From: Rhynchonema sp. JSB1_4
Taxonomy: Eukaryota > Nematoda > Chromadorea > Monhysterida > Xyalidae
Reading direction: 5' to 3'
NCBI GenBank assembly: GCA_030248065.1
Contig: JASAMV010000660.1
Span: 52,126 to 116,125, forward strand
Length of the DNA: 64,000 nt
Below are positions 47,402-60,673 of this stretch, piece after piece; positions within the stretch are counted from its first letter, which is position 1; each line of letters opens with the position of its first letter. The notes below the pieces were generated by a model that made no database searches, had not been told where the DNA came from, and saw only the letters and a list, made by a program, of their open reading frames with translations. A program made the position numbers and the translations under genes.

Positions 47402-47975
47402 GCCTGGGCACAATACCACTTTTGACACCCAATACCAATACCCAATACCGGCCCTGTACCAATACCCAATACCAATACCAAATTGGTGACCCAATACCAA
47501 TACCCAATACCAATACCGGGTGAGACCCAATACCAATACCAATACCCAATACCAGATCAATACTACTGAAGTGCCTGGTATTGGGTTTGGTATTGGGTTG
47601 GTATTGGTATTGAGTATTGGGTATTGGGTTGGTATTGGGTATCGGGTATTGGTCTTAGTATTGGTTTGGTATTGGGTTTTTGGTCTGATATTGGGTTGGT
47701 ATTGGGTTTGGTATTGGTTTGGTATTGGGTTTTGAGTCAGGTATTGGGTTTGGTATTGGTTTGGTATTGGGTTTTTCAGGATTAGTATTGGGTATTGGTT
47801 TTGACCCAATACCCGGGCAAACCCAATACCAATACCCAATACCAATACCAGGCCAGCTTCAATACCAATACCCAATACCCAATACCAGAATTAGACCCAA
47901 TACCAACACCAAACACTGGTATTGGTATTGGTATTGGGTGGTATTGGTATTGGGTATTGGGTATTGTGCCCACCC
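47402..47975. repeat. CCAATACC / GGTATTGG palindromic array
   Basis: Almost the whole stretch is built from CCAATACC and TATTGGG units in four successive blocks of alternating orientation: left strand to about 47565, right to about 47805, left to about 47905, right to about 47970. The blocks are mutually complementary and could form hairpins or cruciforms. Open frames here are artefacts. Confidence 0.9.
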
Positions 47976-48079
47976 ATATTTAACCCAATTTTTGTCATAA
48001 TTTTTGCGATTTTTGAATCAATTTTTTTTGTTGAAATTTCATTGTTTTCCATGAAAAAGTCGCCAGATAAACAATACCA

Positions 48080-48640
48080 ATGGTGTGCTGGGGGGTCCCC
48101 CCTAGGTACAGTAGGTAGACGACGCGCCATCCTGGTACAGTAGGTAGGTCGCCGCCCCCCGGCTGGCCCGGCTGGTACAGTAGGTTGCTATTTTTGGCTC
48201 AAAATGGTATAAAATCCATATTTTTCATTCCAAATAATCGAAAAATTTTTGAGGGTTTTAGAGTACATTTTCATCTAAACTTGGACATAAAAATTTTGTT
48301 CCCCCCTAGCTCGGCCGGTCGGTACAGTAGGTAGGTTGATTTCAGGCCTTTCTGGTGGTACAGTAGGTTGATTGCACGCCTGGGTAGCCACACGACTGGA
48401 CAATACTGATCACTTACTTGCTGAATCCGTCAGAAATTTTAGTATTTTGGACAAAAAAAACCTACTTTTTCAGTAAAATAAGTCACTTCAGAAGCTTCGG
48501 GCCGGGGTGCCCGGCCCGGCCCGGCCCGACCCTCCAAATCTCCGGCCCGGCCCGGCCCGGCCCGAGCCAAAAGGCCAAAATCGCGGCCCGGCCCGGCCCG
48601 GCCCGAGGTCGGGCCGGCCCGATTGCGACCTCTGCCCCCA
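48080..48640. repeat. GTACAGTAGGTAGG repeats and right GGCCC block
   Basis: GGTACAGTAGGT occurs at about 48105, 48134, 48172, 48331 and 48357, each after a C- or GGCCGG-rich spacer. From 48500 the GGCCC array resumes and ends in CCCGATTGCGACCTCT at about 48640. No gene. Confidence 0.7.
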
Positions 48641-49135
48641 AGTACTACCCTGAGTAGCCTGAGAACCGGTTTCTTCACAACACAACTGTGCGTTTTTTTA
48701 TTTTTTTTAGTTTTTTTCCGAAAGTATAAATGACAAATTCTTCGGCACCTAGAATTGCGATACTGGCGGCAGTCGTATCGTAACTATACTTCTTTTTTTC
48801 AGCTGCACAGTTGGTGGCGGATTTGAACGAATGAAGGCGAGCGGCGGCAAAACAAAACTGCCTTCCAAGTAAAAACTGTAAAATTCAATAAACAATTGGC
48901 AACTTTTACCGTTGTTTGCCGAACTGAGGGTGACGAATTTGCGACACCAACGTTTGGCCCACCGCTCTGTTTCAATTGCACTGCAATCAATATTATCCTT
49001 GCACTTCGTTCAATGAACACAATTTAAATAATTTGCAACTTTATTTGGCGTTCGTCTCATCGTCTGTTTCTACGAAAAGTCGACACCTCGCCTCCCTGTA
49101 CTCAGTTTGCGACGTTGCACGTCCGCCCACTAGAA

Positions 49136-52100
49136 ATGCCCGTGGAAAAGTTACGCAACGAAACGGATGACGTGACGATAAATGGCAATGACAAAGAACA
49201 ACAGGACAACGAGCGAAACGAAGCGCAGGAATCGAAGGTACGTATGTGTGGCTTTTATTCGCTGAGGTGCGTGTGCGTCCATTCTGTTTTTGGCAAAATC
49301 ACACATTTTAGGCCTAAAAAGCCTAATCTTAGGCTTGACCCTCTCTCCCCGGAACTACGCTGGTTGCGCCTTTTTAGTTCAATCGAGAAATATGGAAGCA
49401 TCATTTCAATTTTTGCAGACAAACGACCGAGAGGTGACAATGTCGGGCAAGAAGCGAAGTCTGCTCAGTTTGTCGTCGGCAAAGAAAAAACCGGCCGGTT
49501 GGTTTGGCTTGCTTGCTTCTGCCGGTCTGGTTACTGTTTTTGTTTTCATTTCAAAAATTTTCTCCTGAAGCGTAAGCTTATCTTGACCGAGGTAAAACAG
49601 TTGGGAATTTGACGTGTTGCAATGAAAGACCGCCATAGACCATACTTCACTTTCGATCACATGCAATTCCGTATCGTGTTTTCTCTGTGGACGCTCCAAA
49701 CAAGAAGCCATGGACACAAGACTTGTGCACTGGGCCTATCCGTTTGTTAACACCCGTTGGAGCTCCTGTGTCCTCACTCGAGCGTAGCAATGTCATAAAA
49801 AAGAATATTGAAAGAAAATGAACACCAAGGGCGAAAGAAAACTTCAATCGATTCAAGTGCCATCAGCGAGACCGAAACAGTGTTCGCGACACCTACACAG
49901 AGGCGATGCGCAACGGGGTCCAGATGAAGTACACAAATGAGGACGGAAGGAGGAATACAGACCAGATAGAACTAGCCAGCCAGTGGCAGCAAGCAGCGTA
50001 TGTATATCATGTGCTGCTTATGACGACATGCCTGGCTGGTCTTTATTTCTGGATGTCTGTCGCAAGCAGACCCGTCCCGTATCGGGTGCTTTTATCTTGC
50101 CAGCTGGCTGCAGTTGTTTTCTTCTTGTGTATGACACTCTTGAAATATATGCATGCTCAGTGCTTCCAGTCGGTGTATTGGCAAATGGATGAGCTCACGT
50201 GGGCGTTCTCTGTCGACCGACCTCATGTTCCATTTTGACTGGCCACATTGAGAAAATTAGAATGGCGTAGACAGATACTGTTCTCGATCACATTTGTCTG
50301 GCCAGAAAGCTCACTGTGTTTCGGACTCCGAATAGTTCAGCTCAGCCAAGCGAGTGTGCACCTTGTGTTGCAGCACTGTTGGACTCATTGTTTTCTCACT
50401 GTTGATGTTGATATTTACATGCGTTTGTTCATCCCACACGCGTCCGAACGCGTGAGACTCGCATGACGTAGCAACGAGGTGCGGCTGGATTAGAGTGCAT
50501 GGTTGGTTATGTTAGGTGAATACGTTGCATCGCCTCCATTTGCGCATAGCGCGCGTTGCGTCAAGAGATTTTCTGGACGCGGAGATCCGCGAAATGATAC
50601 CAGATCCTAAGCTAACGCTAAAATTCGATCAAAACGGTTGCAAATTCAAACTGTTGTTTTGTGCTTCTGTCGGACGTGTGTCCTGCAGCGATTGCCGCTC
50701 AAATTCGCGATCTCGCTGATGTTCCACCAGAGAATGTGTTTCTCTGCATTTTTAAAATATGCATGGCGAATGCGAAGATCTGTATCAACCACCGCGACCA
50801 CTTGAGGTTTGTGCAATGCAGCACTGAATGTTGTGAAATCTTTGTTCGCATAGTTGTGTTCCTCGCCATTCCGCTCCACCTCAACTCGTTGTCAGTCAGA
50901 GGAGGGAGGACTGAACCAACAGAAACCAGCGTTTGTTGTTTGTGTTTCGCACACACAAATAATAATGCGTTGCGCTGTTGTTGTTGTTGCTGCACACGTT
51001 GTCAGTGCTTCAGGAGTGATACACATGTGTTTGGTGATTTGGATTTTGCAGCCAAAGTAGAGCCTGTTTTGAATGAGTGACAGACACAACATTGGCTGAG
51101 GAGGCTGACATAGTTCAACTGTGTTTTTCTGTTGCGTTGTTTGCATCTTTCACTGGTTCATCCCAGCCGCAGCGTGACACACAGCTACTACAGTGTATAT
51201 GCTCATATGATACAGTGCGTACATGCACTTCACTTTGACACTGGTGCTGTGCAGTTCTCAGTACCACACCACGCCACCCCGCTTTAAATGCCACTGCGCT
51301 GGCTGGTGGTGAACCTGTTTAACCGAGTGAAACATCGTATTCGTTCTTTGCACAGTTTTGACAATCGTTTGGCGCTTATTTTGGAGGGGCGTGGACTTCG
51401 ATTTATGTTTCGACTCGACGTTTTTGTAATCTGGCGTAAATTCTGACCGTTTGGTCGATTTTTGGGCACTTTTCCCTTGTTCTTTTTCAGCTTGAGCAGA
51501 GCGGCATTTTTAGGGGTTTCTGCACGAAAGGCGAAACAACTTTTTGAGAAAAAAATCGGCTGATTCATTGACGTGTCTCACAACAAAACCAAAATGTGGC
51601 GGCCGTAAATTTTGACCAAGCGCAAGCGGTTATTGTGTTGTGCGAAATAATGTGAATCAACGGACAAGAGACTAGCCACAGTGGTCGCAGTCAGGTGGTG
51701 TCGAGACGCTGGCCTGAGTGTGTGTGAGTCAAGCTCGGCGACAATGAAGAAAGCAATCACCTACCAGCTGCAAGCAACCATCGCCAGTCATGAGCATCAG
51801 CTGCGAAAGAAACTGGCCAGTCCGCCTAAGTTCTCGGCTCGAATGAAGGATAGAATTAGTGGTTCGTGAAATGACTTGGAAAAGCAAATATCGAAAAAGT
51901 TGCGATGAAGGAGAATCAGAAGCGAAGGAGAAAAGTTCGGGTCCCACATGTGACGTCACCGTGAAATCCCCGATTGCTCGTTTTGCAGCGGATGACCCGT
52001 TCCGGTTCCAAGGCAATGGCATGGACTTCAAGGCCAAACTGATCGGTATTCGAGATGTGAGCGAATCGAGGGGCGATCAAATGTGTCAGGATGCGATGAT

Positions 52101-55100
52101 GTTGTTGAAAGTGAGTGGGGGGATTTAAGAATGTGAGTGTTGATAAATTGCAAACATTATTGGTTCGAATGTCATTTTAGGCATCGGTGAAAGCGAGCGG
52201 TCAGCACAAACAGCGCATTTTGTTCAATGTTTCGCTCGATGGTCTGAAGATCAAGGACGAAAAGACCACTGTTAGTGGACTCTTGCTTTGTTTGTTACAT
52301 ATGCAGAAGCATATTCAGTGCTGTTCTGGGTAATCAAAAAGTCAGGATGCCGGATACCCGAAATCAAAGAATTTCGAATACCGGATACCCATAAAAAGTT
52401 TCGGACACCAACTGTGCATATCCAGGTTTCGCATAAACAATGCACATATAACACTTTTGATAAACAAACATTGGCAATCCATTTGATATGCAACACGACA
52501 ACAAAGTTTTACTGAAAAGACACAAATTCTGAGAAAAAACAAATTCATCTCATTTCCGTGCAGAACGATCTGTACGTGTTCCCAGTGGCCAAGATCTCAT
52601 TCATTGCGCGCGACACGACCGACCCGCGTGCGTTCGGATTTGTGTATGGATCGCCGGACAGCAAACACAAGTTCTACGCCATAAAAACGGCCCAGACGGT
52701 TGGTTGGGTTGGAGAGAGTTGCTATGTCACTTTGGGCTCTGTAGGCTAAGTTACGAAAGATTCAACAAAATGACAACGGTACCAGAATAATTCGCATCTA
52801 TGGTTGCGCGCAGGGTTATGCTTGAATGAATCCTGAAAGGCCAGGATTTTGGTTGTGCCGCAGCCAACCCCATGGTCCTTAACCGAAGAAGAAGTCCAAA
52901 CCTAAACCATGGGCTGCACCAGTATCATGACATGGAAACAACCAAATTTCGATTCCGTTTGTCGTTGATTGCCTTGACATTGACGAAATACGTCCCACAA
53001 GTTGCAGGCCGACGGTGCGGTGTTGTCCATACGCGACATGTTCCATATTGTGTACGAAATGAAGAAGAAACAGATGGAGGAGGCAAAACAACGAACCAGC
53101 AATGGGACGGTGGCCGAGACGGACGGACAGACGAATGGCAAACAGGATAAGGTTGGATTGACAATCTACAGTATGTCTGTGAAACAGGGTTTTTTTTTCA
53201 AAATTCACCAGGTGCAACCCGCCAATTTTTAGGTGCAAGCTGGCCAAAGTAGGTGCAACCACTATTTTGGACAAAAAACGCCAATTTTAGGCTTTTTTGC
53301 CAGGTTGTGTGTTCAATGCTATTTGCGTGCTTTTAGAAGTTCAATAAAGTTGTAACGCAATCAATGCCTTTTCCTTTAGCAAAAGCAAACTTTTCAGGGA
53401 AAGTTCAACATTTTGTAGCACATTTTGTACTAGTTTCATTATTGAGAACCGATTGAGAAGAAACCGAAACAGTCAAATTTTCATGTCACCATATCCACAT
53501 TTGGGGGTCACCTACGAATCAATTACTTTCGCTGTTCATTTACTGTGTGGGTATCTAATACTGTTGTCATGCTCTGCTCTGGTTCTAGTCAGTGTAGTTC
53601 CTGGGGGGAGGGGGTCCCCTCCTAAGGTACACTAACCGCCGCGACCAAGGTACACTAGTACACTAACCGCCGCACCAGGTACACTAACCGCCGGAATTTT
53701 TGCCTAAAATAGGCATTTTCAGCCCAAGATGGACATTTTTGGCCTAAAATGGGTAATTTTCAGGTCAATGTTGTCAAAAGTCGCCAAAATACCCTATTTA
53801 TGGAGAATTTTTTCCAAAAAAGGGCAAAAATAGGTCAAATTTTTTACCTCAAAGGACTTTTTCCTGAATTTTGGTCTTCCCCCCACAGGGAGGTACACTA
53901 ACCGCCGCACCGACAAAGTGGGTAGGTTCACTAACCGCCTCGCCGGACCAGGAACTACACTGATCCTAGTACAGCATGTATTTGTTTTGAATCTTATCAC
54001 CAGCACACCAGGTACTAACTGTGTACGAAATCAATCAATCAGATCAATATATTTTGTCGATGTCGACCAAATGCTTCGATGGAATTTATTGGAAGGAATG
54101 AAAAGCCGCGCAGCGCATTTTTTTGTTTCTAAGCTTTCCAACCTTAAAAGATGCTGTATAGATGCTAAATTAAGCAAATAAGGGCCCAAAATTTTAGGTG
54201 CAACCTTGCACCGAACCCTGAATTTTTAGGTGCAATTCTGATTTTTTAGGTGCAAATTGCACCTAAAAAGTGTCTAAAAAAACTATGCTGTGTAATGGCA
54301 AGATATTGTTTTCCACTGTCAAGGTTCGGCGTTCAAACAGCACGTATCACTCGTTAGGATCACGTCTGTTTGTAGCTTGCGATGCATCCAGGCCGTATAA
54401 TGTCACGTTTGCAGCCCACCGATTCCCCGACAGCAACAGCCCAGAACGGCACAGCAGCAGCGGATGGTGTGGCGGTGGCGGACTTGCTCGATTTGCAATC
54501 CGAACTTGACAATCTACAACACGCTGCTGATCAGTTGGGCGACATATCGATCGACAGTGCACAGGTGACCATCGCTGGATCACAGTCGACTGGCAGTTTC
54601 AGGTATGATGGATCGGCGGATTTTGTTATTTGTCGACCGGTCTTGGCTCAGTGGAACCTACTCCACGATTGTTTGAGTGAAAAAGGTGTAGGTGCGGTGC
54701 GGTGCAACCAGTGGTGTCTTTGAGAAATCAAAAAGTCAGGCGAAACCCATGGGGGGAAGACCCAAATTTGAAGAAGTCATTTTTTGAGGTCGAAAAGTTG
54801 ACCAATTTTTGCCCCTTTTTGGAAAACAATCAACAAAACGGATATTTTGGCAATTTTTGACAACATTGACATAAAAATCACTTAATTTGTGCCTAAAATT
54901 CCTATTTTAGGCCTAAATTTGCCTATTTTTTCGCAAAATTGGGGGAGCAAACGTACCCGGAGGGGGAGCAGGGGGCAGGCGTACCATGGAGGCGTACCCG
55001 AGGGGCCCTCCCCCCACGAACTACACTGCCTTCCATCAAAACCAGAATCTGGAAAGATTAAAAATTTATTGCCAGTGATCATTACAATAACTCCTGTGTG

Positions 55101-58100
55101 GAATCTTCGAGATCTGAATTGTAATGATTGTAATTTCAATACCTGTGACGGGGCTGAAATTGGGGGCGATAACATGTCCATGTCATAATGTGCATTGATG
55201 GACCAATCGATTATTGACCTAACTGCAGTGGCGACATGAGTGGTGCATTTACGTCCAGTGGCACCTATTCATCGCAGTCGGTCGTCGACAACAACACAAC
55301 CAATCCGTTTGGTGATTCGTTCGTGCCACAACCCACTGAACAGCACGCACAACGTGTACCGCCCATACAGCTGCAGGTGCGTGATTAGTCAACCTCTTTG
55401 CGCAAGTTTGCGTTTGATCCCATCTGTCCAAACAATTGGTTGGGGTGATGACTGTTTTGCCATCCTGATTCATTAGTCATAGTGTACGTTGGAAGACGAT
55501 TGTTTTGTAATGTTGTCATTGGAATCCGTCGTTCGCTATTCCAGGCCCCACCCGGCCCTGGCAGACTTGGACAAGCCAGTCATATTACGGTCATGAACGG
55601 ATTAGATGCGGTGAGTCAGTGCATGAGGGAGTAATTTTTGAGTTCCCTGTTACGATGATGATTCGTGGGCAGGCGCGGCTGTGGAACCCCATGGTAGGGA
55701 TTTTTACACAGGCCCAGCAACTTGGAGACCATTATTCCGTGTAGAACAGATCCCCGTTCATTGTGTCATGTGTGCTGAGTGTGACAGATTAGATGCGGTG
55801 AGTCAGTGCGTGAGAGAGTAATTTTTGAGTTCCCTGTTACGATGATGATTCGTGGGCAGGCGCGGCTGTGCAACCCCATGGTAGGGATTTTTACACAGGC
55901 CCAGCAACTTAGAGACCATTATTCCGTGTAGAACAGATCCCCGTTCATTGTGTCATGTGTGCTGAGTGTGACAGATTAGATGCGGTGAGTCAGTGCGTGA
56001 GAGAGTAATTTTTGAGTTCCCTGTTACGATGATGATTCGTGGGCAGGCGCGGCTGTGGAACCCCATGGTAGGGATTTTTACACAGGCCCAGCAACTTGGA
56101 GACCATTATTCCATGTAGAACAGATCCCCGTTCATTGTGTCATGCGTGCTGAGTGTGACAGATTAGATGCGGTGAGTCAGTGCGTGAGAGAGTAATTTTT
56201 GAGTTCCCTGTTACGATGATGATTCGTGGGCAGGCGCGGCTGTGGAACCCCATGGTAGGGATTTTTACACAGGCCCAGCAACTTGGAGACCATTATTCCG
56301 TGTAGAACAGATCCCCGTTCATTGTGTCATGTGTGCTGAGTGTGACAGATTAGATGCGGTGAGTCAGTGCGTGAGAGAGTAATTTTTGAGTTCCCTGTTA
56401 CGCTCTCTATCCGAATAATATTCCGCTGTGGAGCACGGAGCCCAGCTGCATGGTTATGGTTGTAGCACCGAGTTGCATTCTAGGCTTAGGTTCGTTCTTG
56501 TCTCGCGCATGTGCTAACGAGTGAATCAATCTGTCTGTCTGCAGCTGTCCCCGGTCGACCCGGCTCTCACCACGCCCGACCCGTTCGACACGTCAGCCGT
56601 GAATCGTGCATTGACGAATGGCAATGCCCATCTACAATCTACACCATTGATGCCACCGCCCAGCAACAATCATCAACTCACACCGTCGGATCCGTTTGGT
56701 AATGTCAGTCAGGTATGATTGCTGGGTTGGGTATGCTTTGTGTTCTCGTCCGATTGGAGCTTTCAAGACAATCTCACCTTCAATTTTGAGACAAATGCGT
56801 GAGACCTCAATCAGGCAGATCTGTGCGGTCTGTCCACATGTTCGCGTAGTTTAACTTGTTTGAACTTGTTCCTACCCTACGTCCTGTCCGGAAAGTGGTC
56901 GATTTCACCAGCCCAAAGGCATGCGCTTTCGCGCGTCAGCACGTGTGTTGAAGTATAGTCAGGTTGACCCGCAAACATTCTGAATTCGGCCTGAGCCGTT
57001 GCGTACAAACCGTTAGCTATGTCAGCGCAAGCCAAATGGTGCTTTTGAGTGTTTGTCGACCAATTTTTGCTGCCACCCATCGACACGTTGTAGGCGCCAA
57101 GCAGTGTGCACTCGATGGGTGGTGTGGGCGGCGGCGGCGGTTCGTTGTTCGATGACAACAGCGATTGGGCATCGACCTCCACCAATAATGTATTGAATCA
57201 CGGGTTCCTCGACGCAAACAATCAAACGAACGCGACCAAGGACGAACAATTATTGAATACCGGGTGGGTGCTTGCTGCTGTCCATCTGCCCCCCCTTCCA
57301 GTTACATGATCGTTAGGGTGCGGTATTTGGGGGCATGCCGACACCAGACAACGTTGAGGTGACCCGACAGCCATATTTCACTGAAAATAAGTGCATCTGA
57401 CGCTCGAAGAGCACGATTTTTACCGTTCAAAAATGTTCTCTGTACAGACGGTAGTACATTTACAGTATAACGTGTGATCAATACTTAAATTTCCGTTCCG
57501 TTTTTATGTGTTGTTCCATTCCGAAAGGAAGAAGACAAGCATGGCTATCTAAAACTGAACTGTATTTGAGAACGGCACCCAGCATTTCACAGGGCCACGA
57601 ATCCTATCCGATCACCACGCCACATGATTGATCCTAGCGATGACTCTGATGTTTCACCCTTTGTATTTATAGTGATCTCCAGTCGACATCAGCCAACAAC
57701 AGCACGGCTGCGCCAGTGAGCACGTTGGACGATGCGTTCAGCAAACTAGTAAACGTCGAGTCGGTGCTGGGTGAACCGCCGATTGTGGCCAAACCGCGCA
57801 GCACAACGCCTGTCAATCTGGCACAACAACAACAACAACAATCTGCTGGTTGATGGGATGGCGTTTTTTATGATTGTGTGAATCGTGCATGGTTGAAGCC
57901 TGATTTGATAGGCATTCCTTAACCTGCTCTGGGTTGACAAATTTTTGTAGAGAATGTCATTTAGTTGTGTAACAATGTCACAAAAAAGTCAACCCTGCCC
58001 TTCGTCATTCCATGTCTGGCATTTGTCAAAGAACACGAACTCGAAAGCTAAATTTACTTATCAAAAATCCAATTGTGTTGGACATTTCTAGCTACAGTAT

Positions 58101-58510
58101 CATTACTTTTTTGTGATATCAATCAGTTAATTTACCACACACAAGCACAAATGCAATATGCAGGTGCAGCGTTGTTCGGCTCGTCGCCGGCCAAGGACCC
58201 ATTTGCGCACATGCGACCAGCAAAGCCGTCAATGAACGAACTGATCAAAAGTCATGCTCCTCCTCCGGCACCGCTGAGTCCGATCAATGCGCAGAAACTG
58301 GACTCGTTGTATGCAACGGCTGGTGCACCCATTCAACATCAAACACCGCCCATTCAACAAGTGCCGCCTCAGCCCACCAATCCGTTCAATGTCGCAGCGC
58401 CGCCCACAATTCCGGCGCGATCGACGGTCAACCCGTTCCTCCACAACGATAACAACAATACAACCAAGACGGCTGTAGATCCGTTTGGTAGCGATCCGTT
58501 CTTCCAATAA
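49136..58510 (+). CDS. DAB: Disabled (DAB) endocytic adaptor homolog
   Basis: Thirteen exons join in phase to 644 residues: 49136-49237, 49419-49497, 51989-52110, 52181-52270, 52564-52698, 53008-53151, 54415-54602, 55229-55376, 55545-55610, 56545-56712, 57094-57263, 57673-57848, 58164-58510. Disabled proteins bind NPXY tails of lipoprotein-type receptors and link them to clathrin, AP-2 and signalling at the plasma membrane. Residues about 61-205 are the PTB domain: [38 protein letters not shown]-like [44 protein letters not shown] and [14 protein letters not shown] all match the Dab type. The rest is disordered with NPF motifs for EH-domain partners (TNPFGD, TNPFNV, VNPFLH) and DPF motifs for AP-2 ([29 protein letters not shown] at the C-terminus), plus a LLDLQSEL motif and a CAA-coded Gln run. 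A serine/lysine-rich N-terminus precedes the PTB domain. Confidence 0.94.
49906..50238 (+). other. Open frame with two membrane segments in DAB intron 2
   Basis: A 110-codon frame within the 2.5-kb second intron of the DAB gene. It has two strongly hydrophobic stretches ([22 protein letters not shown] and [22 protein letters not shown] in outline) joined by a short basic turn. I do not recognise it. It may be an exon of a nested gene or chance; there is no other exon to join it. Confidence 0.25.
53590..53962. mobile_element. Non-autonomous hAT-like element in DAB intron 6
   Basis: Termini CAGTGTAGTTCCTGG and its exact reverse complement. The flanking 8-mers gttctagt (53582-53589) and atcctagt (53963-53970) agree at 6 of 8 positions, consistent with an old hAT target duplication. 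Inside are repeated GTACACTAACCGCCGC units. No transposase. Confidence 0.75.
54709..55028. repeat. Related CAGTG-ended element in DAB intron 7
   Basis: Starts CAGTGGTGTCTTTGAG, like the 62229 element, and ends CCCCCCACGAACTACACTG, like the 53590 element. The flanking 8-mers do not match, so either the element is a recombinant or one end is misplaced. No coding capacity. Confidence 0.55.
55601..56402. repeat. 187-bp tandem repeat spanning a DAB splice donor
   Basis: ATTAGATGCGGTGAGTCAGT occurs at 55601, 55788, 55975, 56162 and 56349: four full 187-bp units and a partial fifth that breaks off near 56402. The first copy is the true end of DAB exon 9 (ATTAGATGCG) and its donor GTGAGT; each further unit repeats those exon bases, preceded by an acceptor-like GTGTGACAG. 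Units differ at only a few bases, so the expansion is recent. Confidence 0.95.
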
Positions 58511-60673
58511 GTCAACCATTTTCTGATGATATCGCAGTGGTTTTGGTTATGCTTGGCTGTGGATCGGGACTATCGCTTGGTTAGCCCAGCACGTCTTTCG
58601 TTTGCTCTCAAACCAACGTCAGGCCCTGTCTACGCTCCAAAGGCAATCTTTTAATTTATTCCTCTCAAATAATTATGATTGTGGTACTTTCTTTGTCAAG
58701 TTTTTTAAATGTTGGTTGTTTTTTTGTTGCTGTGTAATGCATAGTATTCAGATTTCTTTCGCAAATATACAGGAAGATTGTGGGTAATTTTTGGATACTT
58801 TTTCTCATTTTGTCAATTGTCATAATTGTCCCTTTGTTCTCTTTTGTGTAATTAGACGCGGCACGGTACTATTACTATCACTTCGGGATATTTCAGGAGC
58901 GAAGTGTAATATCTGAACGGTCTGGTTACTTAAAGTTTATTCTCAATCTCTGTAGACCCGGAGTGTCACAGGGTGGTATAAAAATTCCGAAGGCGGTTGT
59001 TTAATTTTGTGAAACCCGTTTTTATGACACCCTGTGCAATTCGCTAATGATATAATGTAAATGATTGGAAATGCCACAACTGTTGTCTCGGTGTTTTACA
59101 AACTTAGTTCAGAGTGCTACTTCTGTGATTATATCTCATTTTGGACACTTCTACATTTAGTTATGCCGGAATTTTTCATGCGATGCTGTTGGCGTTTCGG
59201 CCCAGGGCATGAAATGAAATCTTGCTGTTCTTCAGCAAGGCCTTGCGGTGTTCTGGTTGGTCGGTCACCAGATACGGTTGACATATCAAGACTGTTTGCC
59301 TAATTTTTTCCATTTTCTGGATTTGTGGGGTTTAGTAAGAAACAATCAATGGTTGGCTAAGTTTTGAGATTCTATTTTTCTGGAGCGTTTATCCAGCCCA
59401 TGTTCAGTTGTAAATGTTGAGAATTTATTTTCGAGGTTTTTTTGTTTTCCGAGTTGCTCTGGTGCCTTGGCTTGAACATCTATTATACCGGATTTATTTT
59501 TTTCTCATAATTGTATATTCTTCTATTTTTATGTTGGATATGTTTGTACAGTTTTCAGTTGATGGTCTTACATTGCTACTTTGTCACGAGTTTTACAAGT
59601 TTATATCCCCTCCCAGAGAAAGGTTTGTAGCGTTGATTTAACGACCCATAACAAACTGTTCTGTTACACAAACATTGCACCCCCTATTTTTGCACCCCCA
59701 GACCCATAACATTTATGGGAAATATAATAATAATTACAATTTTTATAACGTACTTTTCAAGTGGCGTTTGTTTAATTCGGCTCATGAAATCAAATTTGGT
59801 TTGAGTTTTCCGAAAGATTATATTGTGTGCACAATGGTTTGAAGCGCACCTTTCTGTGACACATGTTCTAATAAAATTATGTTTGCTTGGGACTCGCCTT
59901 ATCGGGCTGCGGAAAAGTGGCCCCATCGGGGTTACCGGCTGCGTTTATTATAATAGAGTCCCGTCGTTGTGGTCACAAGTGAAACACGCGGAACAAACCA
60001 ATGATTTCACACACTACAGCAGTTTCACGGACCGACTGGGCCGTTCGTGAACAGCTTCCCAATCGATTGATTGATTCCCAGTGGTTTCGAAATTGTCGTG
60101 TCTTTTTGATGGAAACATTTTGTGGAAATGAAACAACACGGCGCCACTTTGCGTTGCTATGAAATATCTGTCCTAGCAGATCAATATACAACCGCTGAAC
60201 GTTGCTGGCATGGGTTTGAGGCTATTACTGGGTCGTTGCGTCCGTCAGCTGGGGAACGCACGTGAGATGTGTGCAAACTGTAAACTACAGTAGCGCAAGG
60301 AATAGTTGCTGTAACATACTTGTGTAGCGCGACAGGTGTGTTCACGACAACAGCCATCCTGCTGCGTTAGGCAGATGTGTTGACAACATCAGTATAAGCC
60401 AAAGTGTTCGTGTTCTCAGAAAACAGCATAGAAGTGGATCGAAAGAAGAACTTACAATTTCACTATTTACAAACAAAACAAGTTCAGAGAACACCACATG
60501 TACGTTCTCCAAAGTATATAGATTAACAAGCCGCAGTGAAACATACGCGCCAAAAACTCCTTCACATCAGAAAGATTTGACACAATATCAAGCCCGAACA
60601 GCGCATTAAACTAGATTTCCACACATTTCAAAGCACATAAAAAATTAAAGAAATCAAGTTTCCACACCAATCA
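58511..60673. other. Intergenic stretch after DAB
   Basis: No exon is supported. The first part is T-rich and is probably the DAB 3' untranslated region. I see no repeat with clear ends and no RNA gene. Confidence 0.4.

Noticed and set aside
47342..47875. Long minus-strand frame (177 residues)
   Set aside because: It translates the TATTGGG array and is pure repeat.
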